From: an uncultured Spartobacteria bacterium
GTDB lineage: Bacteria > Verrucomicrobiota > Verrucomicrobiia > Chthoniobacterales > JAATET01
NCBI GenBank assembly: GCA_938011325.1
Contig: CALLUD010000006.1
Coordinates: forward strand, 847,395 to 911,394
Reading direction: 5' to 3'
DNA: 64,000 bases
In this document: positions 35,521 through 44,051 of the stretch, piece after piece
How the letters are laid out: each line of letters starts with the position of its first letter
Numbering within the stretch: position 1 is the first letter of the stretch
Made by a program: the position numbers and the translations under genes
The notes under the pieces: model-generated
Database searches by the model: none
What the model saw: the letters and a program-made list of their open reading frames with translations, nothing else
What the model was told of the DNA's origin: nothing

Positions 35521-36738
35521 CTATGCGGGCTTCACCCCCGCGTTTTCCCGCCGAAGCTGGGCGGGGGTCTTGCCGAGCCGGGTCTTGAAGACCACGCCCA
35601 TGTATTCAGCGTGTTTAAAGCCGGAGCGTTTTGCGATTTCCGCCAATGGCAGGCTGCTGTGAAGGATCAATTCCGTCGCGCGCCGAATCCGGATTGCGAT
35701 CAATTCATCGTGCAGAGTCCGCCCGAGCCGCGCGCGAAATCTCCGCTGGAGGACGCTCCGGGACACCCCGATCGATTGCGCAATTTCATCAACATTGACC
35801 CCCTCGCATGCCCGGTCGCGCATAAAGCGAAGCGCGGCGGCCACCACGGAATCGTCAACAGCCAGCACCTCGGTGGAATGCCGCGTGATGACCTCCAGCG
35901 GAGGAACCAGAATCGGCTCCTTCGGCGGCGGTTCTCCCGCCATCAACCGATCGAGCAAGGCCGCGGCCTCGATGCCCACCCGGAAATGTCCCGGCCACAC
36001 CGACGACAGAGTGGGATTGCTCACCTCACAAAGCGGCACGTCGTTGTCGACTCCGATCACCGCCACATCGTCGGGCACGGATGCCTTCGCCCGGCGGCAG
36101 GCTTCCATCACATCCGGACCGCGCTGATCGGAACACACCATGATGCCGGCGGGCTTCGGTATGCGCCGGATCCACTGCGCCATCTCGTCGATCTCCGCCT
36201 CCCAGGATTTCTGCGGAGAACTCGATCGCCGCGCGAGGGTGAACACGGTCGAGTTTGGATCCGTTCCCCGCACCGCCTCGATGAAGGCATCGCGACGCTC
36301 CTGCGACCAGCTTTCCTCGGGGAAATCGACGAATCCAAAATGCCCAAGCCCCAACGCAAGCAGATGCTCCGCGGCCATCTGCGCGACCTTTGCATGGTCC
36401 ACATGCACGAGCGGAAATCCCGCGGAACTCACGTTTCCCAGCACGTCTACCACGGGCAGCCCGGTCGCGGCCACGGCGTCGGCCATCTTTCGGCTCTGCA
36501 CCCGCGCGATGATGCCGTCGCCCTCCCAATGCTTCAACCAGCTGGGCACGGGCTCGTGCAGACTTCGCGGCGCGGTAAACAAACTCCACGGACCATGCTC
36601 CCGCACGTAACGAGCGATCCCGCGCAAAATGTCGCGGCCGGAAGCGAGCGTCGTCTCGATGATCAGCGCCACATGAGGGTTCTCGCGGGCGGCTGGAGGT
36701 TTCGCGGGAGGGATGACTTGAGGGTGGGGCGCGGACAT
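35521..36738 (-). CDS. XylR-like transcriptional regulator (LacI-type sensor with AraC-type DNA-binding domain)
   Basis: About 405 residues. Residues 25-285 form a periplasmic-binding-protein-like sensor (VALIIETTLASGRDILRGIARY, GIMVCSDQRGPDVMEACRRA, VAVIGVDND), as in LacI proteins and in the E. coli xylose regulator XylR. The C-terminal 100 residues are an AraC-type double helix-turn-helix (VNVDEIAQSIGVSRSVLQRRF, then LPLAEIAKRSGFKHAEYMGVVF). A sugar ligand is expected. The start is uncertain; an ATG at 36777 is an alternative. It lies 250 bases upstream of the pseudopilin cassette in the same direction and could control it, but no operator was identified. That gap (35271-35520) shows no gene. 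Confidence 0.87.
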   Translation of the reverse strand: MSAPHPQVIPPAKPPAARENPHVALIIETTLASGRDILRGIARYVREHGPWSLFTAPRSLHEPVPSWLKHWEGDGIIARVQSRKMADAVAATGLPVVDVLGNVSSAGFPLVHVDHAKVAQMAAEHLLALGLGHFGFVDFPEESWSQERRDAFIEAVRGTDPNSTVFTLARRSSSPQKSWEAEIDEMAQWIRRIPKPAGIMVCSDQRGPDVMEACRRAKASVPDDVAVIGVDNDVPLCEVSNPTLSSVWPGHFRVGIEAAALLDRLMAGEPPPKEPILVPPLEVITRHSTEVLAVDDSVVAAALRFMRDRACEGVNVDEIAQSIGVSRSVLQRRFRARLGRTLHDELIAIRIRRATELILHSSLPLAEIAKRSGFKHAEYMGVVFKTRLGKTPAQLRRENAGVKPA

Positions 36739-36894
36739 TCGAGGGAGGGTGGTGTTCTCCCCGAATTTGCTCGGCATGGAAAGCTCGGATTTCTCAACGG
36801 AGCGGAAAATTCCGGGCGCGGGGTTGAGGGGCTGCCCGGCGGGGTGTCCGTCGGTTGGACTTCGACGGATCACCCCCGATGGGCTCAAAAGCGC

Positions 36895-39800
36895 CTATGC
36901 GTGGGACGGCTCTGCGAGAGCGGCTTGTCGCTGTTTGCGGGCCTTGCGGCGTTCGGCAAAGCCCATGATGACGACGTAGAAAATCGGCGTCAGGAAAATG
37001 CCGAAGAATGTCACGCCGAGCATTCCGAAGAAGACGGCCGTTCCCAGAGCCTGTCGTGCCTCGGCACCCGGACCGGTCGCGAGGACAAGCGGCAGAACCC
37101 CCAGGATGAACGCGAAGGACGTCATGAGAATGGGGCGAAGCCGCAGCCGGCACGCCTCGACAGTCGCGGCGAAACGATCCCAACCCTGATTCTCCTGAAT
37201 CTGCTTCGAGAACTCGACGATCAGAATGGCGTTTTTACACGCCAGCCCGACGAGCACGACAAATCCGATCTGCGTGAGAATGTTGTTGTCCATGCCGCGG
37301 AACCACACGCCGGCAATGGCCGACAGCAGGCACATCGGCACGATGAGGATGATCGCCAGCGGCAATGACCAGCTCTCGTATTGCGCCGCGAGCGTGAGAA
37401 AGACAAACAGCACGCACAGCGGAAAAATGAAGAGCGCGGTATTGCCGGCGAGCCGTTCCTGGAAGGCGATTTCCGTCCACGCGAGCTCCATCCCCTCGGG
37501 GAGCGCCTTCGCGGCGATCTCCATGTCATCAAGCGACTGGCCGGAGCTGAATCCGGGCTTCGTCGCGCCCTGCAGGGGTGCGGCGGTGTAGAGGTTGAAG
37601 CGTTCCACGCGATTCGGCCCCGCGACACGCTTCAGTTGCACGAGCGATCCCAGCGGGACCATGGCGCCGGTGTTGCTGCGGACCTTGAACGTGCGGACGT
37701 CCTCCGGCGCGTCGCGAAACTCGCTGTCCGCCTGCGCGGTCACCTGGAAGGTGCGCCCGTAGAGATTGAGGTCGTTGACGTAGGACGAGCCGAGATAGGT
37801 CTGCAGCGCGTTGAAGACATTGGCCAGAGGCACGTCCAGCATCTTCGCCTTCGTCCGATCGACATCGGCGTAGAACTGCGGCGTGCCCGTGCGGAATGTG
37901 GAGAACACGCCGGCGATGGACGGTTGTTTCATGGCTTCCTCCGAGAGAATGCCGAGCGCTTTCTCGAGTTCGGCGAGTCCGGCATCGCGACGGTCCTGCA
38001 CGAAGAGTTTGAATCCGCCGGCGGTGCCCAACCCGCGAACGGGAGGCGGCGGAATGACGGTGATGCGGGCACCCTGGATACCGGCGACCTTCGCGGACAA
38101 CGCCTGGCTGATCGCCGTCGCCGAGAGATTCTTGTGGCCCTTGCGCTCATCAAACGGCTTCAGCGGCGTGAAGATCGCAAACGAGTTCGAGGCGTTCGCC
38201 CGCGTCGCGGCGGAGAAGCCCACGATGGCAACGGCATCCGCGATGCCCTCGGTCTCGCGCGCCATTGCCACGACCTGCTTCGCGACTTCGTCGCTGCGTT
38301 GGAGCGAGGCCGCCTCGGGAAGCTGGCCATCAATGATCAGGTAGCCCTGATCCTGCGCCGGAATGAACCCGGTGGGCACGGACGAGAAGCCGAGCCATGT
38401 GAGACCGAGAAGTCCCGCATAGATAAAAAGGCCGATCGCCGTGTGACGAACCAGTCTCGCCACGACGCTCGAGTATCCGTGCTCCGATCGTGCAAACACG
38501 GCGTTGAATGCCCGGAAGAGCCAGCCGAGGGAGAAATCGAGCAGCCGCGTGAAGCGATCGCGTGGTGCGTGATGGGGCTGCAGCAAAATGGCCGTGAGCG
38601 CCGGGCTGAGCGTCAGCGAGACCAGCGCGGACAATCCCGTGGAAAACGCGATGGTAAGCGCAAACTGACGGTAGAACTGCCCGGTGATGCCCGACAGGAA
38701 TGCCGTCGGCACAAAGACGGCCGCCAGCACGAGCGCGACCGCGATGACAGCGCTCCCGACTTCGTCCATCGCCTTCCGAGAAGCATCGCGTGGATTCAGG
38801 CCGGCGCGGATGTGCCGCTCGACATTTTCGACAACGACAATGGCGTCGTCGACCACAATGCCGATCGCGAGCACGAGGCCGAAGAGGGAGAGGTTGTTCA
38901 GACTGAAACCGCACGCCGCCATCGCGGCGAAGGTGCCGATGAGCGAAACCGGAATCGCAATGAGAGGGATGAGCGCCGCCCGCCAGGTCTGCAGGAACAG
39001 CAGAATGACAATCACGACGAGAATCGCCGCCTCGAAGATCGTGTGGTAGACCGCCTTGACCGACTCCTCGATGAAGATCGTCGGGTCGAACGCGATGCGG
39101 TAGGTGAGACCGGGAGGAAAATTCTCGCTCAGCTTTTCCATCTCGGCCCGCACGGCCTCCGCGGTCGCGAGCGCGTTGGAACCGGGGAGTTGAAACACGC
39201 CGATGCCCACCGCCGGCTGTCCACTCAAATAGCTGTTCGTGGCGTAGCTGAGCGCGCCGAGTTCCACACGGGCGACATCACGAAGCCGCACGACGCGCCC
39301 GTTGCTGCTCTTTACGACAATGTTGTCGAATTGCTCGATGTCCTCCAGCCGGCCCTCGGTGCTGACGGTGAACTGAAATGCCTCGTTTCCCTGCACCGGC
39401 GGCTGTGCAATCGCGCCGGCGGCGACCTGAACGTTTTGCTCGCGCAAGGCCGCCAGCAGATCCTCACTGGTCAGGCCGAGCTCGCCCATTTTGAGCGGGT
39501 CGAGCCAGATTCGCATGCTGTATTCGCGGCCGCCGAAGACGGTGATGTCACCCACGCCGCGGACGCGCTTGAGCGCATCGACGACCTGAATGTTGACGTA
39601 GTTGCTGATGTAAAGCTGGTCGAACGTGCCGTCGGGCGACAGCACGTGCACGACGAGCATGAGATCCGGCGAGCTCTTGCGCACGACAACGCCCTGCCGC
39701 CGCACCTCTTCGGGGAGGCGGGGCTCCGCAACGGCGACACGGTTTTGAACAAGCACCTGGGCCTCGTCGATGTCGGTGCCGAGTTCGAAGGTCACCGTGA

Positions 39801-40074
39801 TCGTCATGCGGCCGTCCACGGTGCAGATCGTGTTCATGTAGAGCATGCGCTCCACGCCGTTGATCTGCTGCTCGATGGGCTGCGCGACCGTCTTCGCGAG
39901 CACCTCGGGACTCGCGCCGGGGTAGGTGGCCGTGACGGTGATGGTCGGCGGGACAACCTCGGGATATTGCGAGATCGGCAGATTGAAATACGCGAGCGTG
40001 CCGACGATGACGATCACCAGCGAGACGACCGATGCAAAGATCGGCCGGTCGATGAAGAAATGTGAGAATTTCAC
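36895..40074 (-). CDS. RND efflux pump permease (HAE1/AcrB type)
   Basis: 1059 residues with the twelve-helix, two-large-periplasmic-loop plan. It starts MKFSHFFIDRPIFASVVSLV. The proton-relay Asp pair is in GIVVDDAIVVVENVERH (helix 4). Also seen are PGASPEVLAKTVAQPIEQQ, the FIPAQDQGYLIIDGQLPEAAS hinge and the GFVVLVGLACKNAILIVEF segment of helix 10. The pump takes hydrophobic drugs or similar compounds from the periplasm. It is 11 bases downstream of its adaptor gene. No TolC-like channel gene is nearby, so an outside channel must be used. Confidence 0.95.
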   Translation of the reverse strand: MKFSHFFIDRPIFASVVSLVIVIVGTLAYFNLPISQYPEVVPPTITVTATYPGASPEVLAKTVAQPIEQQINGVERMLYMNTICTVDGRMTITVTFELGTDIDEAQVLVQNRVAVAEPRLPEEVRRQGVVVRKSSPDLMLVVHVLSPDGTFDQLYISNYVNIQVVDALKRVRGVGDITVFGGREYSMRIWLDPLKMGELGLTSEDLLAALREQNVQVAAGAIAQPPVQGNEAFQFTVSTEGRLEDIEQFDNIVVKSSNGRVVRLRDVARVELGALSYATNSYLSGQPAVGIGVFQLPGSNALATAEAVRAEMEKLSENFPPGLTYRIAFDPTIFIEESVKAVYHTIFEAAILVVIVILLFLQTWRAALIPLIAIPVSLIGTFAAMAACGFSLNNLSLFGLVLAIGIVVDDAIVVVENVERHIRAGLNPRDASRKAMDEVGSAVIAVALVLAAVFVPTAFLSGITGQFYRQFALTIAFSTGLSALVSLTLSPALTAILLQPHHAPRDRFTRLLDFSLGWLFRAFNAVFARSEHGYSSVVARLVRHTAIGLFIYAGLLGLTWLGFSSVPTGFIPAQDQGYLIIDGQLPEAASLQRSDEVAKQVVAMARETEGIADAVAIVGFSAATRANASNSFAIFTPLKPFDERKGHKNLSATAISQALSAKVAGIQGARITVIPPPPVRGLGTAGGFKLFVQDRRDAGLAELEKALGILSEEAMKQPSIAGVFSTFRTGTPQFYADVDRTKAKMLDVPLANVFNALQTYLGSSYVNDLNLYGRTFQVTAQADSEFRDAPEDVRTFKVRSNTGAMVPLGSLVQLKRVAGPNRVERFNLYTAAPLQGATKPGFSSGQSLDDMEIAAKALPEGMELAWTEIAFQERLAGNTALFIFPLCVLFVFLTLAAQYESWSLPLAIILIVPMCLLSAIAGVWFRGMDNNILTQIGFVVLVGLACKNAILIVEFSKQIQENQGWDRFAATVEACRLRLRPILMTSFAFILGVLPLVLATGPGAEARQALGTAVFFGMLGVTFFGIFLTPIFYVVIMGFAERRKARKQRQAALAEPSHA

Positions 40075-40085
40075 GGGCGGGTCCC

Positions 40086-41255
40086 TCAGCTGGCCTTGGC
40101 GGCGTCCCCGCCATCTTCCTGCGAAGCCGTGGCGGACTGCTCGATGGGTTTCACCGTGGAGCGCGGACGCACTCGCATGAGGCCGTCGACAATCACGCGA
40201 TCCTCCGGAGAGATGCCTTTACGAATGACGCGAAGTCCATCGACAAGCGGCCCCAGCTCGACGGGACGCAAAGCCACGGTGTTCGCGTCGTCCACCACGT
40301 AAACAAATTGAACCGACTGGTCCGTTCCGATCGCCGTATCGGGCACGAGCGTTGCGAGATACTCCTGGCGCGCCGGAATGCGAATCCGCGAGAAGAGGCC
40401 CGGCGTAAGTTTCAACTCGGGGTTAGGAAATGTCGCGCGAAGCTGGATCGTGCTGGTCTCGGGATCGACCTGGTTGTCCACGAAGCTCAGCGTGCCCTTG
40501 TGCGGATATCCGGCCTCGTCGCCGATTCGCATTTCAACGGGAAGCCCTGCGGGACTGCCGCCGCCATTGCCGGGGGAAGATTTTCCCGAAAGCGCGGAGT
40601 AGCGCAGAAACGAATTCTCATCGACCTCGAAGTAGCAATACAGCGGGTCGAGCGAGACAATCGTGGTGAGCAGCGTGCCGTCGCTGCCGCCGGAAACCAG
40701 ATTTCCAGCGCTCACGTAATACCGGCTCACGCGACCGCTCACGGGTGCCGTGATCCGCGTGAATCCGAGGTCGAGCTCCGCGGCGGCCAGCGAAGCCTTC
40801 GCCTGCGCGACAGCGGCCTGCGCGGCGCGGTAGTCGTTGAGCCGGGAGTCGAACTCCTGCTGGGAGATGACCTTTTTGTTCTGCAGGTCCTTCGCCCGTG
40901 CGAAATTCGTCTCCTCCAGCTTCTCGTGCGCCTCCGCCTGCTCGAGGGCGGCCCTGGCCCGGTTCACCTCGGCTTCGTAGGGACGCGGATCGATCACGAA
41001 AAGCAACTGGCCGCGCTGCACCATCTCGCCATCGGTGAAATGGATCGACTGCAGATACCCTTCCACCCGGGAGCGAATCTCGACGGATTCCGGTGATTGA
41101 AGCCGCCCTGTGTATTCGTCCCACTCCACAATCTCCCGCTGCACCGGGTGTGTCACCGTCACCTCGGGCGGCGGCGGCGCGGCGTTCGGATTTTCCTTTT
41201 TGCCGCATGCGGCGAGCCCAAGGCACACGGCGAAGATGATGAGTGAGGATCTCAT
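40086..41255 (-). CDS. RND efflux periplasmic adaptor lipoprotein (AcrA/MexA type)
   Basis: 389 residues. Lipoprotein signal with lipobox LAAC at residue 17. The order of domains is that of membrane fusion proteins: beta-barrel/lipoyl halves (EIRSRVEGYLQSIHFTDG and ELDLGFTRITAPVSGRVSR) around a coiled-coil hairpin (residues 85-160, with ARAALEQAEAHEKLEETNFA), then GTLSFVDNQVDPETSTIQLRA and a membrane-proximal domain. It links the RND pump to an outer-membrane channel. It is preceded by tetR (12 bases) and followed by the pump (11 bases). An internal segment of this gene is repeated at 43062-43137. Confidence 0.94.
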   Translation of the reverse strand: MRSSLIIFAVCLGLAACGKKENPNAAPPPPEVTVTHPVQREIVEWDEYTGRLQSPESVEIRSRVEGYLQSIHFTDGEMVQRGQLLFVIDPRPYEAEVNRARAALEQAEAHEKLEETNFARAKDLQNKKVISQQEFDSRLNDYRAAQAAVAQAKASLAAAELDLGFTRITAPVSGRVSRYYVSAGNLVSGGSDGTLLTTIVSLDPLYCYFEVDENSFLRYSALSGKSSPGNGGGSPAGLPVEMRIGDEAGYPHKGTLSFVDNQVDPETSTIQLRATFPNPELKLTPGLFSRIRIPARQEYLATLVPDTAIGTDQSVQFVYVVDDANTVALRPVELGPLVDGLRVIRKGISPEDRVIVDGLMRVRPRSTVKPIEQSATASQEDGGDAAKAS

Positions 41256-41267
41256 GGATATGCTTCG

Positions 41268-41882
41268 TTATCGGTCGGCGCGATCTGCGCGAATGCCCTG
41301 GAGGAAAATCTCAACGCTCGTCCGGAGATAATCGTCACGCGTGTAGTCTCGCGGTCGCCACGGCGAGGTGCGCTTCAGCATGCCCGCCAGGAGTGTTCCG
41401 GTAAACATGTCCACGGCCGGCGCGATGGACAGATCCGCCCGAATCTCGCCCGCAGCCTGGCGCTTTTGCAGGAGTTCCCGCAGGCGCTTTTTCCACGGCG
41501 CCACGGCCTCATGTGCAATCGTGCGCGCGCATTCCGGATTGCGGTGCGTCTCACCGATCACCGTTCTCAGCAACCCCTCGTCCTCGGTAAGGACCTCGTC
41601 GTAAACCTCGGCGCAAACACGCAGCGCCTCGGCCAGCGGCAGATCATCCAGGTGATGGCACTGCAGCGCCGCCATTTGCTCCTCCGCACGCTGATTCAGG
41701 ACGGCGACCAGCAGCTTGAGCTTGCTCTCGAAGTGCCGGAAGAGCGTCACCTCGTTTACACCCGCCTCCCGCGCGATCGCCCGGGTGGTTGCCCCGCGCA
41801 CCCCCTCCGATGCGAACACGCGCCTCGCCGCCTCCAGAAGGCGATCACGGCAGTCCGTTTGGCTGGTCGGGCGGCTGGTCAT
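41268..41882 (-). CDS. TetR/AcrR family repressor of the efflux operon
   Basis: About 204 residues. The N-terminal helix-turn-helix is typical: RDRLLEAARRVFASEGVRGA, then TTRAIAREAGVNEVTLFRHF and ESKLKLLVAVLN. The C-terminal ligand domain is larger and variable. It is first in an operon with adaptor and pump and almost certainly represses all three. An 18-base palindrome adjoins its start codon. The start at 41882 fits the family; an in-frame TTG-type start at 41891 is inside the palindrome. A partial second copy of this gene is at 43138-43328. Confidence 0.92.
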   Translation of the reverse strand: MTSRPTSQTDCRDRLLEAARRVFASEGVRGATTRAIAREAGVNEVTLFRHFESKLKLLVAVLNQRAEEQMAALQCHHLDDLPLAEALRVCAEVYDEVLTEDEGLLRTVIGETHRNPECARTIAHEAVAPWKKRLRELLQKRQAAGEIRADLSIAPAVDMFTGTLLAGMLKRTSPWRPRDYTRDDYLRTSVEIFLQGIRADRADR

Positions 41883-41900
41883 TGCAAGCAAGTGCTTGCA
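41883..41900. promoter_or_regulatory. Operator palindrome of the tetR-MFP-RND operon
   Basis: TGCAAGCA-AG-TGCTTGCA is a perfect 8-bp inverted repeat with a 2-base centre, directly next to the tetR start codon. TetR-family repressors bind such sites as dimers. A degenerate copy is found at the same place beside the tetR remnant at 43329-43346, which supports a binding role. Confidence 0.75.
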
Positions 41901-41913
41901 TATTTAGCTCGGA

Positions 41914-42624
41914 TCAAATTTTTTGCAAATTCCCAGCAACTAACTGCCTCCTAATCAGCATTTTCCATTCGAGATAGCCTTCCGCGTTGGGTTCGAAATC
42001 GGCAACGGCCGCCTCGCCTTTTCGCCCGGCCAGGTAGCCGAAGATCGGACCCGCGCCGAATTTCCACAGGAAAAGCGGCACGGTGGAAATTTGCAGCGCG
42101 TTGCCCGACGCAAGGCTCTCGACGGCAATGGTCGTAAGCAGAATCGCCATGGGGTCGTTTGCGGCGCTCTCGATTTCCACGGTTGATGACAGCTTCTGCG
42201 GCAACGATTGCCGGCGCAGGATGGAGAAAATCGCCGCCGCGTCTGTGGACGAAATAATCACCGAAAGCAGGATCGACAGTTCCATCGACCAGCCGAATCC
42301 CCAGCGCAGCACCCCGAATGTCGCGAGGGCTGTGAGCAACACCCCCCACGTCGCGAGGCCGCCTGCCGGAAGCGCCACCGCGCGAAAATCCGCGCGACGC
42401 GTCATGAAGCCGCCATGAAACAGGATGAACACCAGCGCGAGGTTCGCGCATTGATTGGTCAGAACCATGTCGTCGAAATGCCACAGGTTCAGCACGTCGC
42501 TGCCGCACACAATGCCGACACCGAGCGCGATCAGGATCACCGGCACACTCCAGCGTTCGAGCCAGACGGAGGCGATCACGACCGCAATGAGAAGAGCCGG
42601 AAGGATGATATAGAGCGTGTGCAT
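41914..42624 (-). pseudogene. Truncated CPA1/NhaP-type cation:proton antiporter
   Basis: About 236 residues where the family has around 400 or more. The N-terminal half is well kept: ERWSVPVILIALGVGIVCG, NLALVFILFHGGFMTRRADF, and the core ISSTDAAAIFSILRRQSLP followed by VEIESAANDPMAILLT, which matches the S-T-D-A-A-A and E-S-x-x-N-D-P motifs of NhaP-like antiporters. After about seven helices the protein ends with ADFEPNAEGYLEWKMLIRRQL and a stop. The second half of the transport domain is missing, so it is probably non-functional. It lies just upstream of tetR, in a region with other decay. A start 21 codons further upstream is also open. Confidence 0.7.
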
Positions 42625-42863
42625 GGCGGACCGGGAAGGAACCTTGCCATAAAGGCTATCGACGCAAGGTGGCCGCGGCCAGCGCAAGGGGCCGCTGATT
42701 TCAAACCGCGGCGATCAACAGAAGCTGTCGAACATCTGGATAATTAAAAACTATCGGTTTGATCGAAATAGAGTCTTAGCCAATTTCGGGATTCCGGGGA
42801 AAATTGGGGCATGTCGGGGCGTCAGGCAGGCGCCTCGACCTAAATAGAAAGGAGTGTCTCGAC

Positions 42864-43484
42864 ATGTTGCCCGCTGCTGATGTCCCTACAACGTTCCCGC
42901 TGACGGAATTTCTCGTGGCCCTATTTGAGGGCGTCCTGTTCGCCGCTGCGGTGATTTGGGTGAAGGTGATGCTTTACCGTCAACGGATGAGGTCGGATCG
43001 AACCTGCCAACTCCGGAGGCAACTTGAACGCAAGATAGCGCGTATGACCTCCACCGAGAAGGAAGCCGCACCAGCCGCCAACGGGCGCCGTGATGCGAGT
43101 GAATCCGGGGTCGAGTTCCGCGGCTGCGAGCAAAGCCTGATTCAACACAGCGGCCAGCAGCTTGAGCTTGCTCTCGAAGTGCCGGAAGAGCGTCACCTCG
43201 TTCACACCGGCCAACCGCGCGATCACCCGGGTGGTTGCGCAGCGCATCCCCTCCGATGCGAACACGCGTCCCGCCGTTTCCAGAAGGCGAACCCGGCGAT
43301 TCAATTGGCTGGTCGGGCGGCTGGTCATTGCAGGCAACTGCTTGCGGAAAGCAAGCCTAGGAGCTGCCGCCGGTATCCGGCTCACCATACAGGCGGCGGG
43401 TCTCCTCTTTCGTCAGCAAAACGAGATCAAAGACTCCCAACACGGTTCCCAAGGGAAGCATGGCGCAGTTCACGCCACCCATGA
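42864..43484 (+). CDS. Small membrane protein running into a pseudogene remnant
   Basis: The start is convincing: ATG at 42864 with AAAGGAG nine bases upstream, the best Shine-Dalgarno sequence in this area. The first 60 residues have one membrane helix (FLVALFEGVLFAAAVIWVKV) followed by a basic segment (YRQRMRSDRTCQLRRQLERK). From about residue 66 the frame passes through the antisense of the tetR/MFP remnant, and this part is unlikely to be the original C-terminus. I do not recognise the family. It may be a small gene fused by rearrangement to foreign sequence, or a gene whose end was lost. Confidence 0.45.
   Translation: MLPAADVPTTFPLTEFLVALFEGVLFAAAVIWVKVMLYRQRMRSDRTCQLRRQLERKIARMTSTEKEAAPAANGRRDASESGVEFRGCEQSLIQHSGQQLELALEVPEERHLVHTGQPRDHPGGCAAHPLRCEHASRRFQKANPAIQLAGRAAGHCRQLLAESKPRSCRRYPAHHTGGGSPLSSAKRDQRLPTRFPREAWRSSRHP
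43062..43328 (-). pseudogene. Chimeric remnant: tetR 5' end joined to an internal piece of the efflux adaptor gene
   Basis: Reading leftward from an ATG at 43328, the first 66 or so codons match the TetR at 41268-41882 closely (MTSRPTSQ, then RVFASEGMRCATTRVIA and VNEVTLFRHFESKLKLL). At about 43137 the frame changes to LAAAELDPGFTRITAPVGG, which matches the adaptor's LAAAELDLGFTRITAPVSG (bases 40741-40797). Order is the same as in the intact operon, so one large internal deletion after duplication explains it. Beyond 43062 similarity fades. The product cannot be a normal repressor because the ligand domain is missing. Confidence 0.75.
43329..43346. promoter_or_regulatory. Degenerate copy of the tetR operator
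   Basis: TGCAGGCA-AC-TGCTTGCG has the same length, spacing and position relative to the remnant's ATG as the perfect operator at 41883-41900. The arms now differ at two positions. The right arm is nearly unchanged. Confidence 0.55.
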
Positions 43485-43770
43485 TGATACTGAACATGCG
43501 ATGCCTGCGGCGTTGGATGAATCGGCCCGACAGCATCGTCAATGCCCCGAGAGTCCAACCGAAGAGGACGAAGGCGCCTCCCAGACCCGCGAACATCAAC
43601 CCGAACCAAGAGGGAGGCGCGCCGTCCGCCGAATTCCACGCCTCCGGTTGCAGGATGAAGGACATCCCCACCGCGAAGTGAATCAATCCAAAGCAGGCAA
43701 AGAGAGCGTGCAGGCCCCCTACCACATAGTGACCGATCGCCAGGACCCGGAGCTGCTCGTTCAGGTTCAT
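43357..43770 (-). CDS. Hypothetical membrane protein, four segments
   Basis: 137 residues. Hydrophobic segments near residues 20-42, 55-78 and 92-120 (the last perhaps two helices), with a short Arg-rich turn SGRFIQRRRHRMFS between. The sequence GLIHFAVGMSFIL and the turn are typical of small unknown membrane proteins in Gram-negative bacteria. The C-terminus is charged (TKEETRRLYGEP). No function can be given. The start ATG at 43770 has no clear ribosome site. It stands alone between the remnant and the tRNA gene, with about 150 bases without features upstream. Confidence 0.68.
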   Translation of the reverse strand: MNLNEQLRVLAIGHYVVGGLHALFACFGLIHFAVGMSFILQPEAWNSADGAPPSWFGLMFAGLGGAFVLFGWTLGALTMLSGRFIQRRRHRMFSIIMGGVNCAMLPLGTVLGVFDLVLLTKEETRRLYGEPDTGGSS

Positions 43771-43917
43771 ATCATTGACGTGTCAGTCTTGACCCACTCC
43801 GTCCATCCCAAATCGCAGTCGCTGCTATTCGGCGCCCGATGGATGACTTGGAAAAGGCGACGTCAATACAACTCGTCGCCGGCGGGACTTTGAAATTCAA
43901 ACGAGCGAATCTACTTA

Positions 43918-43937
43918 ACTCCTTCAGAGAGAAGGAG

Positions 43938-43938
<1 letters not shown>
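43918..43938 (-). terminator. Terminator hairpin of tRNA-Gly
   Basis: ACTCCTTC (43918-43925) is the exact complement of GAAGGAGT (43931-43938), with a 5-base loop, starting at the 3' end of the tRNA on the minus strand. It is followed by TAAGTAGATT and no strong U-run. Confidence 0.6.
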
Positions 43939-44013
<75 letters not shown>

Positions 44014-44051
44014 ATCGCGGACCTCGGAAGATACTAAATCGCTGCAGATCG

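Noticed and set aside
37381..40065. 894-codon open frame opposite the RND pump gene
   Set aside because: It is the antisense of a clear AcrB-type gene; the product is low-complexity Arg/Asp/His-rich. High G+C codon use produces such frames.
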